Assembly: GCF_030580915.1 (NCBI RefSeq)
Contig: NZ_JAUQTA010000001.1
Span: forward strand, 806,001 to 870,000
Length of the DNA: 64,000 nucleotides
Direction: 5' to 3'
Source of the DNA: Nocardioides jiangxiensis
Lineage (GTDB): Bacteria > Actinomycetota > Actinomycetes > Propionibacteriales > Nocardioidaceae
This document shows, piece by piece, positions 57,221 to 64,000 of this stretch. The notes under the pieces are model-generated. The model worked only from the letters and a program-made list of their open reading frames with translations, was not told the DNA's origin and searched no databases. The translations under genes and the position numbers were made by a program. Within the stretch, counting starts at the first letter, position 1. Every line of letters begins with the position of its first letter.

Positions 57221-57477
57221 TGAACGAGAAGACGACGGTGATCCCGCCGCTCCCCGACGAGGCACCCGAGCCCGCTCAGCGCGGCGGCCGCCACCCGGTC
57301 AACATCGGCCACCTCGTGATGGGCCTCGCCTTCGCCGGCCTCCTGACGGTCTGGGCGCTCTACGTGAGCGACACCGTGCCGCAGGACGACCTGCGCTGGC
57401 TGCTCCCGGTGCCGTGGCTGGTCGGCGGTGGCGCCGGCCTGGTCGCAGCCGTGCTCACGCAGCGCAAGCGACTCTGA
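57220..57477 (+). CDS. Small two-helix membrane protein
   Basis: An 85-residue protein that starts on the last base of the PspC gene (TGATG). It has a polar, Pro/Glu-rich N-terminus and two helices (about residues 33-52 and 62-79). I do not recognise it. Its coupling suggests it serves the PspC-containing complex. Confidence 0.7.
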   Translation: MNEKTTVIPPLPDEAPEPAQRGGRHPVNIGHLVMGLAFAGLLTVWALYVSDTVPQDDLRWLLPVPWLVGGGAGLVAAVLTQRKRL

Positions 57478-57500
57478 CGCACACCCGCGTCACACGACAC

Positions 57501-57533
57501 GACGCCCCGGGACCCACGAGGTCCCGGGGCGTC
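57501..57533. terminator. Bidirectional terminator
   Basis: A perfect 14-bp stem (57501-57514 with 57520-57533) with a CACGA loop between convergent genes. Confidence 0.8.
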
Positions 57534-57549
57534 GCTGCGTCCGCAGAGG

Positions 57550-58290
57550 TCAGTCGCCCGCGATGAAGTACATCCAGGTGCCGTCGGCACGGATCCCCAC
57601 GCGCCAGCCGTAGTACATCTGCATCTCCTCGTACGACGCGAGGTCCGCGGGCTTGACGAAGGTCTCCAGCTCGCTCCGCTCGCTCGGGGTCAGCGACTGC
57701 CACCTCGCACGCACCGAGAGTGCCGGCCAGCCGACGTAGCCCTGGTTGCCGCCCTCCTTGGTCCCCTGACCCGGCGTCGTCGCCATCACCTTCAGCAGCG
57801 TGCCCAGCTCGCCCTTCCCCTCGCGCTCCCAGCGGCGCAGGTTGGTGATGCCGCCGTGCAGCCCGTAGCTGGTCGTGGCGTCGGCGCCGAGCGCCTCGAG
57901 GGCACTCAGGTCGCAGGCAGCGGCGGCGTCGACGATCTGCTGCCAGGTCCTCGCGACCGCCGGAGGCAGCCCGTCGGGCCGCGTCGGCTTCGCGACCCCG
58001 ATCGACGAGCAGGTCGTGCCGGGTGTCGACGGCGTCGGCTCGACGCTCGTCGGCGCGGGGCCCACCGGGGGCGCCTCCGAGGCGCTGCGCAGCCCGCCCA
58101 GCCCGATCGCCGCAGGCACGACGAGTGCGACCACCGCGGCGCCCGCGACCGCCCCTCCGGCGATCCGGCGACGCCGGATCGACCGGGCCCGCGCCCGCAC
58201 AGCGCCGAGGTCCGCCGGCGTGACCGGCACGCCCGACGCGCGCCCCTCGAGCGCCGCCGTCAGCTGCTGTTCCAGGTCCATGTCCATCAC
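57550..58290 (-). CDS. Membrane protein coupled to an ECF sigma factor
   Basis: A 246-residue protein with an acidic cytoplasmic N-terminus, a basic RRRR stop-transfer stretch, one transmembrane helix (about 44-65), a Pro/Thr-rich linker and an outer domain with two cysteines. It overlaps the sigma gene by 4 nt (ATGA), the usual sign of an anti-sigma or co-regulator. No zinc anti-sigma motif is visible, so its exact role is inferred from position. Confidence 0.75.
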   Translation of the reverse strand: MMDMDLEQQLTAALEGRASGVPVTPADLGAVRARARSIRRRRIAGGAVAGAAVVALVVPAAIGLGGLRSASEAPPVGPAPTSVEPTPSTPGTTCSSIGVAKPTRPDGLPPAVARTWQQIVDAAAACDLSALEALGADATTSYGLHGGITNLRRWEREGKGELGTLLKVMATTPGQGTKEGGNQGYVGWPALSVRARWQSLTPSERSELETFVKPADLASYEEMQMYYGWRVGIRADGTWMYFIAGD

Positions 58291-58850
58291 TGCTCCCCGT
58301 CCCCGGGCCGGGCCGGTCCTTCGTGGCTGTCAGGTCGTTCGAGGGCCGCGGGCACGCGGCTGCGCAGCGAGGCGAGGGCCCGGCTGCACTGCGACTTCAC
58401 GGTGCCCACCGAGATCCCCATGACCTGCGCGATCTCGGCCTCGGTGAGCTGCTCGTAGTAGCGCAGCACCACGACGGCACGGGCACGCGGCGCGAGCTCG
58501 CCGACGAACGCCCACAGCGCCGCCGCGGTGCCGTCGTCGTACGCCGGATCGATGGACGCATCGGGCAGCCGGTCGACCGGAAGCTCCCTGCGCCGCCAGG
58601 CCCGGCGCCACAGCGAGGTCACCTCGTTGGTGAGGATCCGTCGCGTGTAGCTGTGCACGGCGTCGTGCGCGCTGACCTTGTCCCAGGCCAGGTAGAGCTT
58701 CGCGAGCGTCGTCTGCACGACGTCCTCGGCGGTCGCCAGGTCACCCGTCATCAGGTACGCCGTGCGCAGCAGCGCCGCGCGCCGCGCCTCGACGTACGCC
58801 GAGAAGTCGTCGTCGCGCTGCCGTGGCACGGCGGACGGGTCGTCGAGCAT
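58287..58850 (-). CDS. SigE-family ECF RNA polymerase sigma factor
   Basis: A 187-residue ECF sigma factor: region 2 (about 20-85, with TAEDVVQTTLAKLYLAWD and VHSYTRRILTNEVTSLWRR) and region 4 (about 115-165, with LAPRARAVVVLRYYEQLT and ISVGTVKSQCSRALASL). ATG 58850 is preferred because GGGGAG lies 4-5 nt upstream; ATG 58871 lacks a ribosome binding site. It is coupled to a membrane partner, separately from the sigma locus at 39-43 kb. Confidence 0.92.
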   Translation of the reverse strand: MLDDPSAVPRQRDDDFSAYVEARRAALLRTAYLMTGDLATAEDVVQTTLAKLYLAWDKVSAHDAVHSYTRRILTNEVTSLWRRAWRRRELPVDRLPDASIDPAYDDGTAAALWAFVGELAPRARAVVVLRYYEQLTEAEIAQVMGISVGTVKSQCSRALASLRSRVPAALERPDSHEGPARPGDGEQ

Positions 58851-58936
58851 CGGGGCTCCCCACTTCGTCATGCACCAGGGACGCAGCGCAGGGCGGAATG
58901 GTTGCCATCATGGCGCCGCGGAGCGCCCGGGGCCTG

Positions 58937-60061
58937 TCAGCGCGCGGTGCGCAGGCGGCGTCGCTGCCCCGGAGTCGGCGGTGAGGAGGGCAGCCCACGG
59001 ACGGATGCGAGGTGATCGGCGCGGGCGGCCAGGACGAGGTCGGGGTTGTCGGTGATCAGCCCGTCGACGCCGGCCTCGAGCAGGAGCCGCGCCTCCGTCG
59101 CGAGGTCGCCGTGGTGGCCCGGCCGCTCGTCGGAGCGCAGCTCGAGGGGCAGCCACCGGTTCTCGACGCGCAGCGTCCAGACGTGCACGGTCAGCCAGGC
59201 GCGGTGCGCGTCGTCCACGACGGCGCCGATGCCGCTGGTGCGGCCCTCGGTGTCGCGCTCGAGCACCAGCTCCTTGTGCACCCCGACACCCTGCGCGTAC
59301 TCCCGGATCCCCGAGAGGCCGGCCGGCGTCAACAGGTCGGCGTACCGGATCTTCTCGCCGGCAGCCGCGAGGTCCGCCGGACGGCCCTTGCGGTCGAGCA
59401 GCTGGATGATCCCGACGCTGGACCGGGCCGCGACCTGGCGCAGCACCGTCGGCTCGAAGCACATCACCATGACCCGTGACCGGTCGTGGTCGACACCGTG
59501 GTCACGGAGGGTCGTGAGGAGAGGCGCCACGACGTCGAGGCCGCGCGCCGCGTAGTACGCCGCGTGCTTGAGCTCGATGAGCACGCCGATGGTGCGCTGC
59601 AGCAGCCGGGACTCGAGCGCCACCAGCGTCAGCACCTCGTCCAGGCTCGGGACCGCCAGCTGGCCGTGGAAAGCGGTGTTGGCGCGGCGCACCTTGCGGA
59701 AGCGCTCCCGCGCTCGCAGCGTCCGCAGCTCCTCGAAGGTGAAGTCCTCGACGAACCAGTCGTCGTGCTCCTCGCCGTCGACGACCCGCGTCGTACGCCG
59801 GTCGGCGAACTCGGGGTGGTCGGCGACGTCGGTGGTCGCGAAGAGCGTCGCGTCGTGACGGGCCACCAGGACTCCGTCCTTGGTCGGGACGACGTCGAGC
59901 TCGATGTCGTCCGCGCCCATGCGGATCGCGAGCCGGTAGGCGTCGAGCGTGTGCTCGGGCCGCTGGCCGCTCGCGCCACGGTGGCCGACGACCGCCGGCG
60001 TCGGGACCAGGCTCCGTCCCAGCGCCGCGGCGGGCACCGGGGAGATCTCCGGGTTGCTCAC
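58937..60061 (-). CDS. Glycerophosphodiester phosphodiesterase
   Basis: A 374-residue GDPD TIM-barrel enzyme that hydrolyses glycerophosphodiesters to glycerol-3-phosphate and an alcohol. Catalytic residues are H27 and R28 (GHRGASG), E54 and D56 (ELDVV) and H69 (ARHDATL). There is no signal peptide. A C-terminal extension of about 30 residues is basic. The GTG start follows AAGGGAG. Confidence 0.93.
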   Translation of the reverse strand: MSNPEISPVPAAALGRSLVPTPAVVGHRGASGQRPEHTLDAYRLAIRMGADDIELDVVPTKDGVLVARHDATLFATTDVADHPEFADRRTTRVVDGEEHDDWFVEDFTFEELRTLRARERFRKVRRANTAFHGQLAVPSLDEVLTLVALESRLLQRTIGVLIELKHAAYYAARGLDVVAPLLTTLRDHGVDHDRSRVMVMCFEPTVLRQVAARSSVGIIQLLDRKGRPADLAAAGEKIRYADLLTPAGLSGIREYAQGVGVHKELVLERDTEGRTSGIGAVVDDAHRAWLTVHVWTLRVENRWLPLELRSDERPGHHGDLATEARLLLEAGVDGLITDNPDLVLAARADHLASVRGLPSSPPTPGQRRRLRTAR

Positions 60062-60163
60062 GCTCCCTTGATCCCACGGCCGGGCGAACCCGGGGTGACG
60101 CGCAGATGTCGGGCGGACGTTCGGACCCGCACGTCTTCGTGCTCGCCCGTGGCGGGGGTCACC

Positions 60164-61399
60164 TCAGTGCGCGACAGGGCAGGTCCGCACCTGCATCTCG
60201 TCGACGCCGAACACGATCGAGGTCTGGCGGTACGCCGGAGTGCCCTGCACCTGCAGGTCGGGGAAGCGGCGCGCGAGCGCGGGCAGCGCGATCTGCAGCT
60301 CCAGCCGCGCCAGCTCGGCGCCCACGCAGCGGTGGATGCCGTGGCCGAAGGCGAGGTGCGAGGACGGTTCGCGGGAGGGGTCGAAGCCCGGCCGGCCGTC
60401 GTGGTTGGAGCCGGGGATCGAGACCATCACGACGTCGCCCTTGCGGATCCGCTGGCCGGCCACGACGACGTCCTGCTTCGCGAACCGCGGGAACGCGACC
60501 TGCACGACGGCGAGGTGGCGCAGCAGCTCCTCCACGACCGGCACCGGGTCGTCGCCCTCGGCCAGAGCCCGCCACCACTCGCGGTGCTCCAGGAGCAGTC
60601 CCGTGCCCAGCGCGAGCATGGCCGCGCTGGTCTCCATGCCGCCGGTGAAGACGCCGTCGGCGAGGCCGCCGAGGTCGTAGTCGGAGATCTCGGGGTGCTC
60701 GAGGACGAGGCGCCCGATCAGGCCGGGGCCCGGCTCGATGCGCTGCCGCTCGGTCGCCCCGATGAGGAACGTGCGCGACCCCGAGATCGCACCGAAGGCA
60801 CCCATGCCGCCCTGCGAGACGTCGAAGCGCGCTCCGCCGAGCTGGCGGAACGTCGCCCGGTCGTCGAGCGGCAGCCCGAGCAGCTCGCAGATCACCAGGA
60901 ACGGCACGTCGAAGGCGAACGTCGCCGCCAGGTCGACGGAGTCCCCCGCCTTGCCGCGGCGCTCGAGCAGGTCGAGCTGCTCCTCGACGATCTCCGCGAT
61001 GCGGGGACGCAGCGCCTCGAGCCGGCGCTTGGTGAACTCCGGCGCGACGAGCTTGCGCAGCAGCGTGTGCTCGGGCGGGTCGGTGAACCCGAGGCCGCCG
61101 ATGTCGCCGTCCGCAGCGCCGCGCGCGCCGACGTACGGCCGGATGTCGGTGGAGTACGCCGTCGGCTCGGCGAGGACGGCGCGACCGGCCTCGGCGTCGG
61201 TCACCAGCCACACCCCCATGCCGAGGACCGAGGCGAGCCTGCGCACCGACTGGCCATCAGCCAGTCGGGGGTCGACCTCGACCCCGTCACGCCGCAGCGG
61301 CCAGGCCAGCGACTCCGGCAGCCTGTCCAGACGGGAGAGATCCATCTTCCGGCTGCCCACACGGGCGGCGAGACGGACCAGCGGCGCGGCGATTCCCAT
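60164..61399 (-). CDS. Cytochrome P450
   Basis: A 411-residue bacterial-type P450 monooxygenase. The heme thiolate is C358 in [14 protein letters not shown]. The I-helix oxygen motif is GGMETSA and the ExxR charge pair is in EELLRH. No redox partner is fused or adjacent, so a ferredoxin must come from elsewhere. The substrate is unknown. ATG 61399 is the most family-like start; no strong ribosome binding site precedes it, and a longer frame would enter the divergent terC promoter. Confidence 0.93.
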   Translation of the reverse strand: MGIAAPLVRLAARVGSRKMDLSRLDRLPESLAWPLRRDGVEVDPRLADGQSVRRLASVLGMGVWLVTDAEAGRAVLAEPTAYSTDIRPYVGARGAADGDIGGLGFTDPPEHTLLRKLVAPEFTKRRLEALRPRIAEIVEEQLDLLERRGKAGDSVDLAATFAFDVPFLVICELLGLPLDDRATFRQLGGARFDVSQGGMGAFGAISGSRTFLIGATERQRIEPGPGLIGRLVLEHPEISDYDLGGLADGVFTGGMETSAAMLALGTGLLLEHREWWRALAEGDDPVPVVEELLRHLAVVQVAFPRFAKQDVVVAGQRIRKGDVVMVSIPGSNHDGRPGFDPSREPSSHLAFGHGIHRCVGAELARLELQIALPALARRFPDLQVQGTPAYRQTSIVFGVDEMQVRTCPVAH

Positions 61400-61481
61400 G
61401 GCGACATGCTGCCAAGGTCGGCTGAGGAATGCGTGAATTTCGCACGCTTTTGCGGCCGCGCGCGCCGCAGCGGCCGGCAGG

Positions 61482-61487
61482 TAGACT
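61482..61487 (+). promoter_or_regulatory. -10 element, terC
   Basis: TAGACT. Transcription would start near 61494, at the 5' edge of the candidate riboswitch. Confidence 0.55.
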
Positions 61488-61493
61488 GTGCCC

Positions 61494-61622
61494 ACCTTGG
61501 AGGGGAGTATTCCTTCGCGGTGGCGTCGTCAGTACGGACCACGGGTCCCGGTGCCATCGGTCTGCGGCGGGGCCGTCAGGCGGAAGAGACCTCCGGAGTC
61601 AGTCCTGTACACACTCCGGAGG
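61494..61622 (+). ncRNA. Candidate yybP-ykoY Mn2+ riboswitch
   Basis: The leader has GGGGAGTA (61502-61509), GTCAGG (61575-61580) and GAGACC (61586-61591), landmarks of the yybP-ykoY manganese riboswitch. P1 can form between UUGGAGG (61497-61503) and CCUCCGG (61590-61596), and UUCC (61510-61513) can pair with GGAA (61582-61585). The same CCUCC also pairs, in a perfect 10-bp alternative (61590-61599 with 61613-61622), with the Shine-Dalgarno GGAGG. Aptamer formation would free the ribosome binding site, predicting an ON switch for the downstream Mn2+ exporter. Confidence 0.75.
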
Positions 61623-61635
61623 AAAAGGATTTCCC

Positions 61636-62697
61636 ATGGATGCACTCCTCGGCGACTCGGTCGCCTCCCCCACCGTATGGATCGCGACGCTGCTGGTCAC
61701 GCTCGGCATCGTCCTCGTCGACGTCGTCATCATCGGCCGCCGCCCGCACGAGCCCACGCTGCGTGAGGCCAGCCGCTACCTGACGTTCTACGTCGCGCTG
61801 GCAGTCGCCTTCGGCATCGGTCTCTGGGTCTTCGCCGAGCCGCACGCGCTCTCGCCCAGCCCCGGCCCGGAGTTCTTCGCCGGCTGGCTGACCGAGTACT
61901 CGCTCTCGGTCGACAACCTCTTCATCTTCATCATCATCATGGCCAGCTTCAACGTGCCGCGGCAGTTCCAGCAGAAGGCACTGCTGATCGGCATCGTGCT
62001 GGCACTGATCTTCCGCGGCGTCTTCATCGTGGTCGGAGCCGCGGCGATCAACGAGTTCAGCTGGGTCTTCTACCTCTTCGGGGCGTTCCTGATCTACACC
62101 GCGGTCAAGCTCGCCAGGGAGGGCGCGGAGGACGAGGACGAGTTCGAGGAGAACAAGCTGGTCGCGTTCGCCGAGAAGCGCCTTCCGGCCACGAAGGAGT
62201 GGCACGGCACGGCCCTCCTGGTCCGGCTCGGCGACAAGCGGGTGATCACCCCGATGTTCCTCGTCGTCCTCACGCTGGGCACGACCGACCTGCTCTTCGC
62301 GCTCGACTCGATCCCGGCGATCTACGGCCTGACCAAGGACCCGTACCTGGTCTTCACCGCCAACATCTTCGCCCTCATGGGCCTGCGCCAGCTCTACTTC
62401 CTCATCGGCGGACTGCTCGAGAGGCTCGTCTACCTCTCCTACGGCCTGGCGTTCCTGCTCGGCTTCATCGGCGTGAAGCTCGTCCTGCACGCCCTGCACG
62501 AGAACGAGCTGCCCTTCATCAACGACGGCCACCACGTGGCCTGGGCGCCGGACATCCCGATCTGGCTCTCGCTGGTCGTCATCATCGGCACCCTCGCGGT
62601 CACGACCGTCGTCTCCCTGGTCGCGAGCGCCCGGATGACCGCCGCCGAGCGCGACGAGGTCACCGGTCCCCGGCGCGACTGGGCGAACGACGACTGA
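61636..62697 (+). CDS. TerC-family integral membrane protein, candidate Mn2+ exporter
   Basis: A 353-residue TerC protein with about nine helices. Conserved acidic sites are in SVDNLFIF and FALDSIPAIY, the two metal-handling motifs of Alx/YkoY-type proteins. Recent work places riboswitch-controlled TerC proteins in manganese efflux. Older names link the family to tellurium resistance, but no ter cluster is present here. The ATG follows GGAGGAAAAGG, which lies inside the predicted riboswitch-controlled hairpin. Confidence 0.93.
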   Translation: MDALLGDSVASPTVWIATLLVTLGIVLVDVVIIGRRPHEPTLREASRYLTFYVALAVAFGIGLWVFAEPHALSPSPGPEFFAGWLTEYSLSVDNLFIFIIIMASFNVPRQFQQKALLIGIVLALIFRGVFIVVGAAAINEFSWVFYLFGAFLIYTAVKLAREGAEDEDEFEENKLVAFAEKRLPATKEWHGTALLVRLGDKRVITPMFLVVLTLGTTDLLFALDSIPAIYGLTKDPYLVFTANIFALMGLRQLYFLIGGLLERLVYLSYGLAFLLGFIGVKLVLHALHENELPFINDGHHVAWAPDIPIWLSLVVIIGTLAVTTVVSLVASARMTAAERDEVTGPRRDWANDD

Positions 62698-62710
62698 CCC
62701 TGTCGAAGCG

Positions 62711-62738
62711 GGGGCCCCACGGTTCGCCGTGGGGCCCC
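62711..62738 (+). terminator. terC terminator
   Basis: A perfect 12-bp stem (62711-62722 with 62727-62738) and TTCG tetraloop followed by CTCTGCATTTCC, 14 nt after the terC stop. Confidence 0.85.
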
Positions 62739-62775
62739 TCTGCATTTCCGATCACCACTAACTCATGTTTTTCAG

Positions 62776-62781
62776 TATGGT
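62776..62781 (+). promoter_or_regulatory. -10 element in an AT-rich promoter
   Basis: TATGGT, 8 nt before the ATG of the small ORF. Inverted CTCATG (62762-62767) and CATGAG (62789-62794) flank it and may be an operator. Confidence 0.5.
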
Positions 62782-62789
62782 TACTTGTC

Positions 62790-62957
62790 ATGAGCATGCG
62801 AGCCGTCCTCGACCGATGTCGCCGTCGCGATCGACGTACCTCCGTGGTCACCCCTGAGCCGCCGTCCGGGTCGGTGCGCCTGCCTGCGGAGGAGGCTGTC
62901 CCACCAACGGCCCCGCAGGCGGCCCATGGCCACCGTCCCGGACGGCACCGCGCGTGA
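62790..62957 (+). CDS. Small ORF (leader peptide?) overlapping the FAD protein start
   Basis: A 55-residue frame starting MSMRAVLDRCRRRDRR, then Pro/Ala-rich, ending at a TGA that forms a GTGA overlap with the next start. The leaderless promoter and the exact 4-nt overlap favour translation. The composition is Arg/Pro/Ala rich, which long spurious frames here also show, so it may be a regulatory leader or chance. I do not recognise a family. Confidence 0.45.
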   Translation: MSMRAVLDRCRRRDRRTSVVTPEPPSGSVRLPAEEAVPPTAPQAAHGHRPGRHRA

Positions 62958-64000
62958 ACGCCCGCCCCGTCGTCGCGATCCTCGGCGCCGGCGCCGCCGG
63001 CACCCTCACCGCGCTCCACCTCGTCCGCGAGTCCGGACGCCGCTCGACTCCCGTCGAGATCCTTCTCGTCGACCCGGCGGACCGCTGGGGACGCGGCACC
63101 GCCTTCGGCACCACCGACGACCAGCACCTGCTCAACGTCCCCGCAGCCGGCATGAGCGCCCTGCCCGAGGACCCCTCGCACTTCCTGCACTGGCTGCAGG
63201 ACCAGCAGCCCGACGCGCACGCCTTCACGTTCGCGCCACGGCGGACCTACGGCCGTTACCTCGACGAGCAGCTGACCGCTGCCGCGCGCGACATCCTCGT
63301 CGAGACCACCGTCAGGCACGTGCGCGCCACCGTGACCGACGTACGCCGCGACGGCGCCCGCGTCCGCCTCGGCCATGCCGGCTCACCGGACGGCCTGCTC
63401 GCCGATGCGGTGGTGGTGGCGGTCGGCCTCCCCACGACCGGCGAGGACTGGGCACCGCCCGCCCTCCGCGACTCGCCGTTCTTCGTCACCGACCCCTGGG
63501 CGCCCGGCGCCCTCGACCCGATACGCCGTGACCGCACCGGCCCCGCCGACGTGCTGGTCGTCGGCACCGGCCTGACGGCGGTCGACGTGCTCTTCTCGCT
63601 GGCGGGCACCCGGCCGGACCGGCGCCTGCACACGGTCTCCCGCTCGGGACGCCTGCCCTCGCGCCACGCGGACCGGCTCAAGCCGGCCGCGATCCCCGAC
63701 ATCAGCGGCTGGGGCGCGCGCCTCGAGGAGATCCGGACGGCCGTCGAGCAGCACCTGACCGAGGTCGCGAAGACGACCGGTGACTGGCGGCCGGCGCTCG
63801 ACGGGCTGCGGTTCCGCGTGGCCGAACTGTGGCAGCGGCTGCCGGAGGAGGACCGGACCACCTTCCTCCTCCGCGACGCCGCAGCGTGGAACCGGCTGCG
63901 CCACCGGATCCCCACGGAGAGCCACGAGCGCCTGGACGGGCTCGTCGGCAGCGGTGAGATCGTGCTCGGCGCGGCATCCGTCACGGCGGTCGAGCCGCTC
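62954..64000 (+). CDS. FAD/NAD(P)-binding protein (partial)
   Basis: The first 349 residues of a flavoprotein with an N-terminal dinucleotide motif, ILGAGAAGTLTALHLV, then WGRGTAFGTTDDQHLLNVPA, a family-specific segment, and a second Rossmann-like motif VLVVGTGLTAVDVLFSLAG near residue 197. This is the pattern of the actinobacterial FAD-NAD(P)-binding protein family (NAD_binding_9). No substrate is assigned. The C-terminus lies beyond the window. Confidence 0.9.
   Translation, partial: MNARPVVAILGAGAAGTLTALHLVRESGRRSTPVEILLVDPADRWGRGTAFGTTDDQHLLNVPAAGMSALPEDPSHFLHWLQDQQPDAHAFTFAPRRTYGRYLDEQLTAAARDILVETTVRHVRATVTDVRRDGARVRLGHAGSPDGLLADAVVVAVGLPTTGEDWAPPALRDSPFFVTDPWAPGALDPIRRDRTGPADVLVVGTGLTAVDVLFSLAGTRPDRRLHTVSRSGRLPSRHADRLKPAAIPDISGWGARLEEIRTAVEQHLTEVAKTTGDWRPALDGLRFRVAELWQRLPEEDRTTFLLRDAAAWNRLRHRIPTESHERLDGLVGSGEIVLGAASVTAVEPL

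Noticed and set aside
61636..62697. Tellurium resistance determinant
   Set aside because: The TerC name is historical. There are no terABDEZ genes, and the riboswitch points to manganese efflux.

Overview
The window is chromosomal DNA of a high-GC Gram-positive actinobacterium, most likely a Nocardioides-type member of the Propionibacteriales. This rests on the very high GC content, near-universal G/C third codon positions, GTG/TTG starts, many 4-nt ATGA/GTGA gene overlaps, a FurA-KatG pair, a diheme-type succinate dehydrogenase, a monomeric isocitrate dehydrogenase, a two-subunit adenosylcobalamin methylmalonyl-CoA mutase and many leaderless promoters. The genus is an inference from gene content. 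I see no rRNA, tRNA, CRISPR array, transposase, integrase or phage gene, so this looks like core chromosome.

Layout. 1-6.3 kb: a minus-strand nucleoside uptake and catabolism operon (BMP lipoprotein, ABC ATPase, two permeases, cytidine deaminase, thymidine phosphorylase, the last cut by the window edge). 6.4-14.8 kb: methylmalonyl-CoA mutase mutA-mutB and its GTPase chaperone meaB, separated by small genes (methyltransferase, epoxide-hydrolase-like protein, a stand-alone IF-1 paralogue, cupin, YCII protein). 14.9-17 kb: two tandem paralogous membrane genes, the first frameshifted, and a GT4 glycosyltransferase. 17.1-20.7 kb: sdhCAB. 20.8-26.3 kb: a minus-strand run with an SCO4848-type membrane protein, YihY, 2'-5' RNA ligase family protein, trpS, an MFS exporter and a cation/H+ antiporter. 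26.3-33.5 kb: icd, aquaporin, katG-furA and mdh. 33.6-39.3 kb: folD-DUF3017, a cupin gene with an internal amber codon, purN-purH and a PerM/DUF6350 membrane protein.

39.3-43 kb holds a three-gene envelope-signalling locus: a sigma-like protein fused through one membrane helix to a large outer domain, an ECF sigma factor, and a membrane-anchored DUF4232 protein. 43.2-51.2 kb: sucCD, an M23 peptidase, a CDF metal exporter, pcrA and a flavin/F420-type monooxygenase-like protein. The pcrA / M23 / sucCD / PerM / purN / purH order resembles the Mycobacterium tuberculosis Rv0949-Rv0957 block. 51.2-58.9 kb is regulatory and envelope-related: a MocR regulator divergent from a YczE-like protein, a PspC histidine kinase and NarL-type regulator divergent from a LiaF-like PspC protein, and a second ECF sigma / membrane partner pair. 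58.9-64 kb: glycerophosphodiester phosphodiesterase, cytochrome P450, a TerC-family exporter behind a candidate yybP-ykoY Mn2+ riboswitch, and a partial FAD/NAD(P)-binding protein behind a small overlapping ORF.

Functionally, five TCA-cycle loci (sdhCAB, icd, mdh, sucCD and the succinyl-CoA-feeding mutAB/meaB) lie within 40 kb, with purine and one-carbon genes (purNH, folD) and oxidative-stress and metal genes (furA-katG, CDF, TerC). The strongest regulatory observations are the TerC riboswitch, in which one CCUCC strand can pair with either the aptamer or the Shine-Dalgarno sequence; the recurrent TANNNT-N6-8-start leaderless promoters, two of which reuse the upstream gene's stop codon as the -10 element; and a dispersed intergenic palindrome family built on CGAGACGGGGCYYGTGCC.
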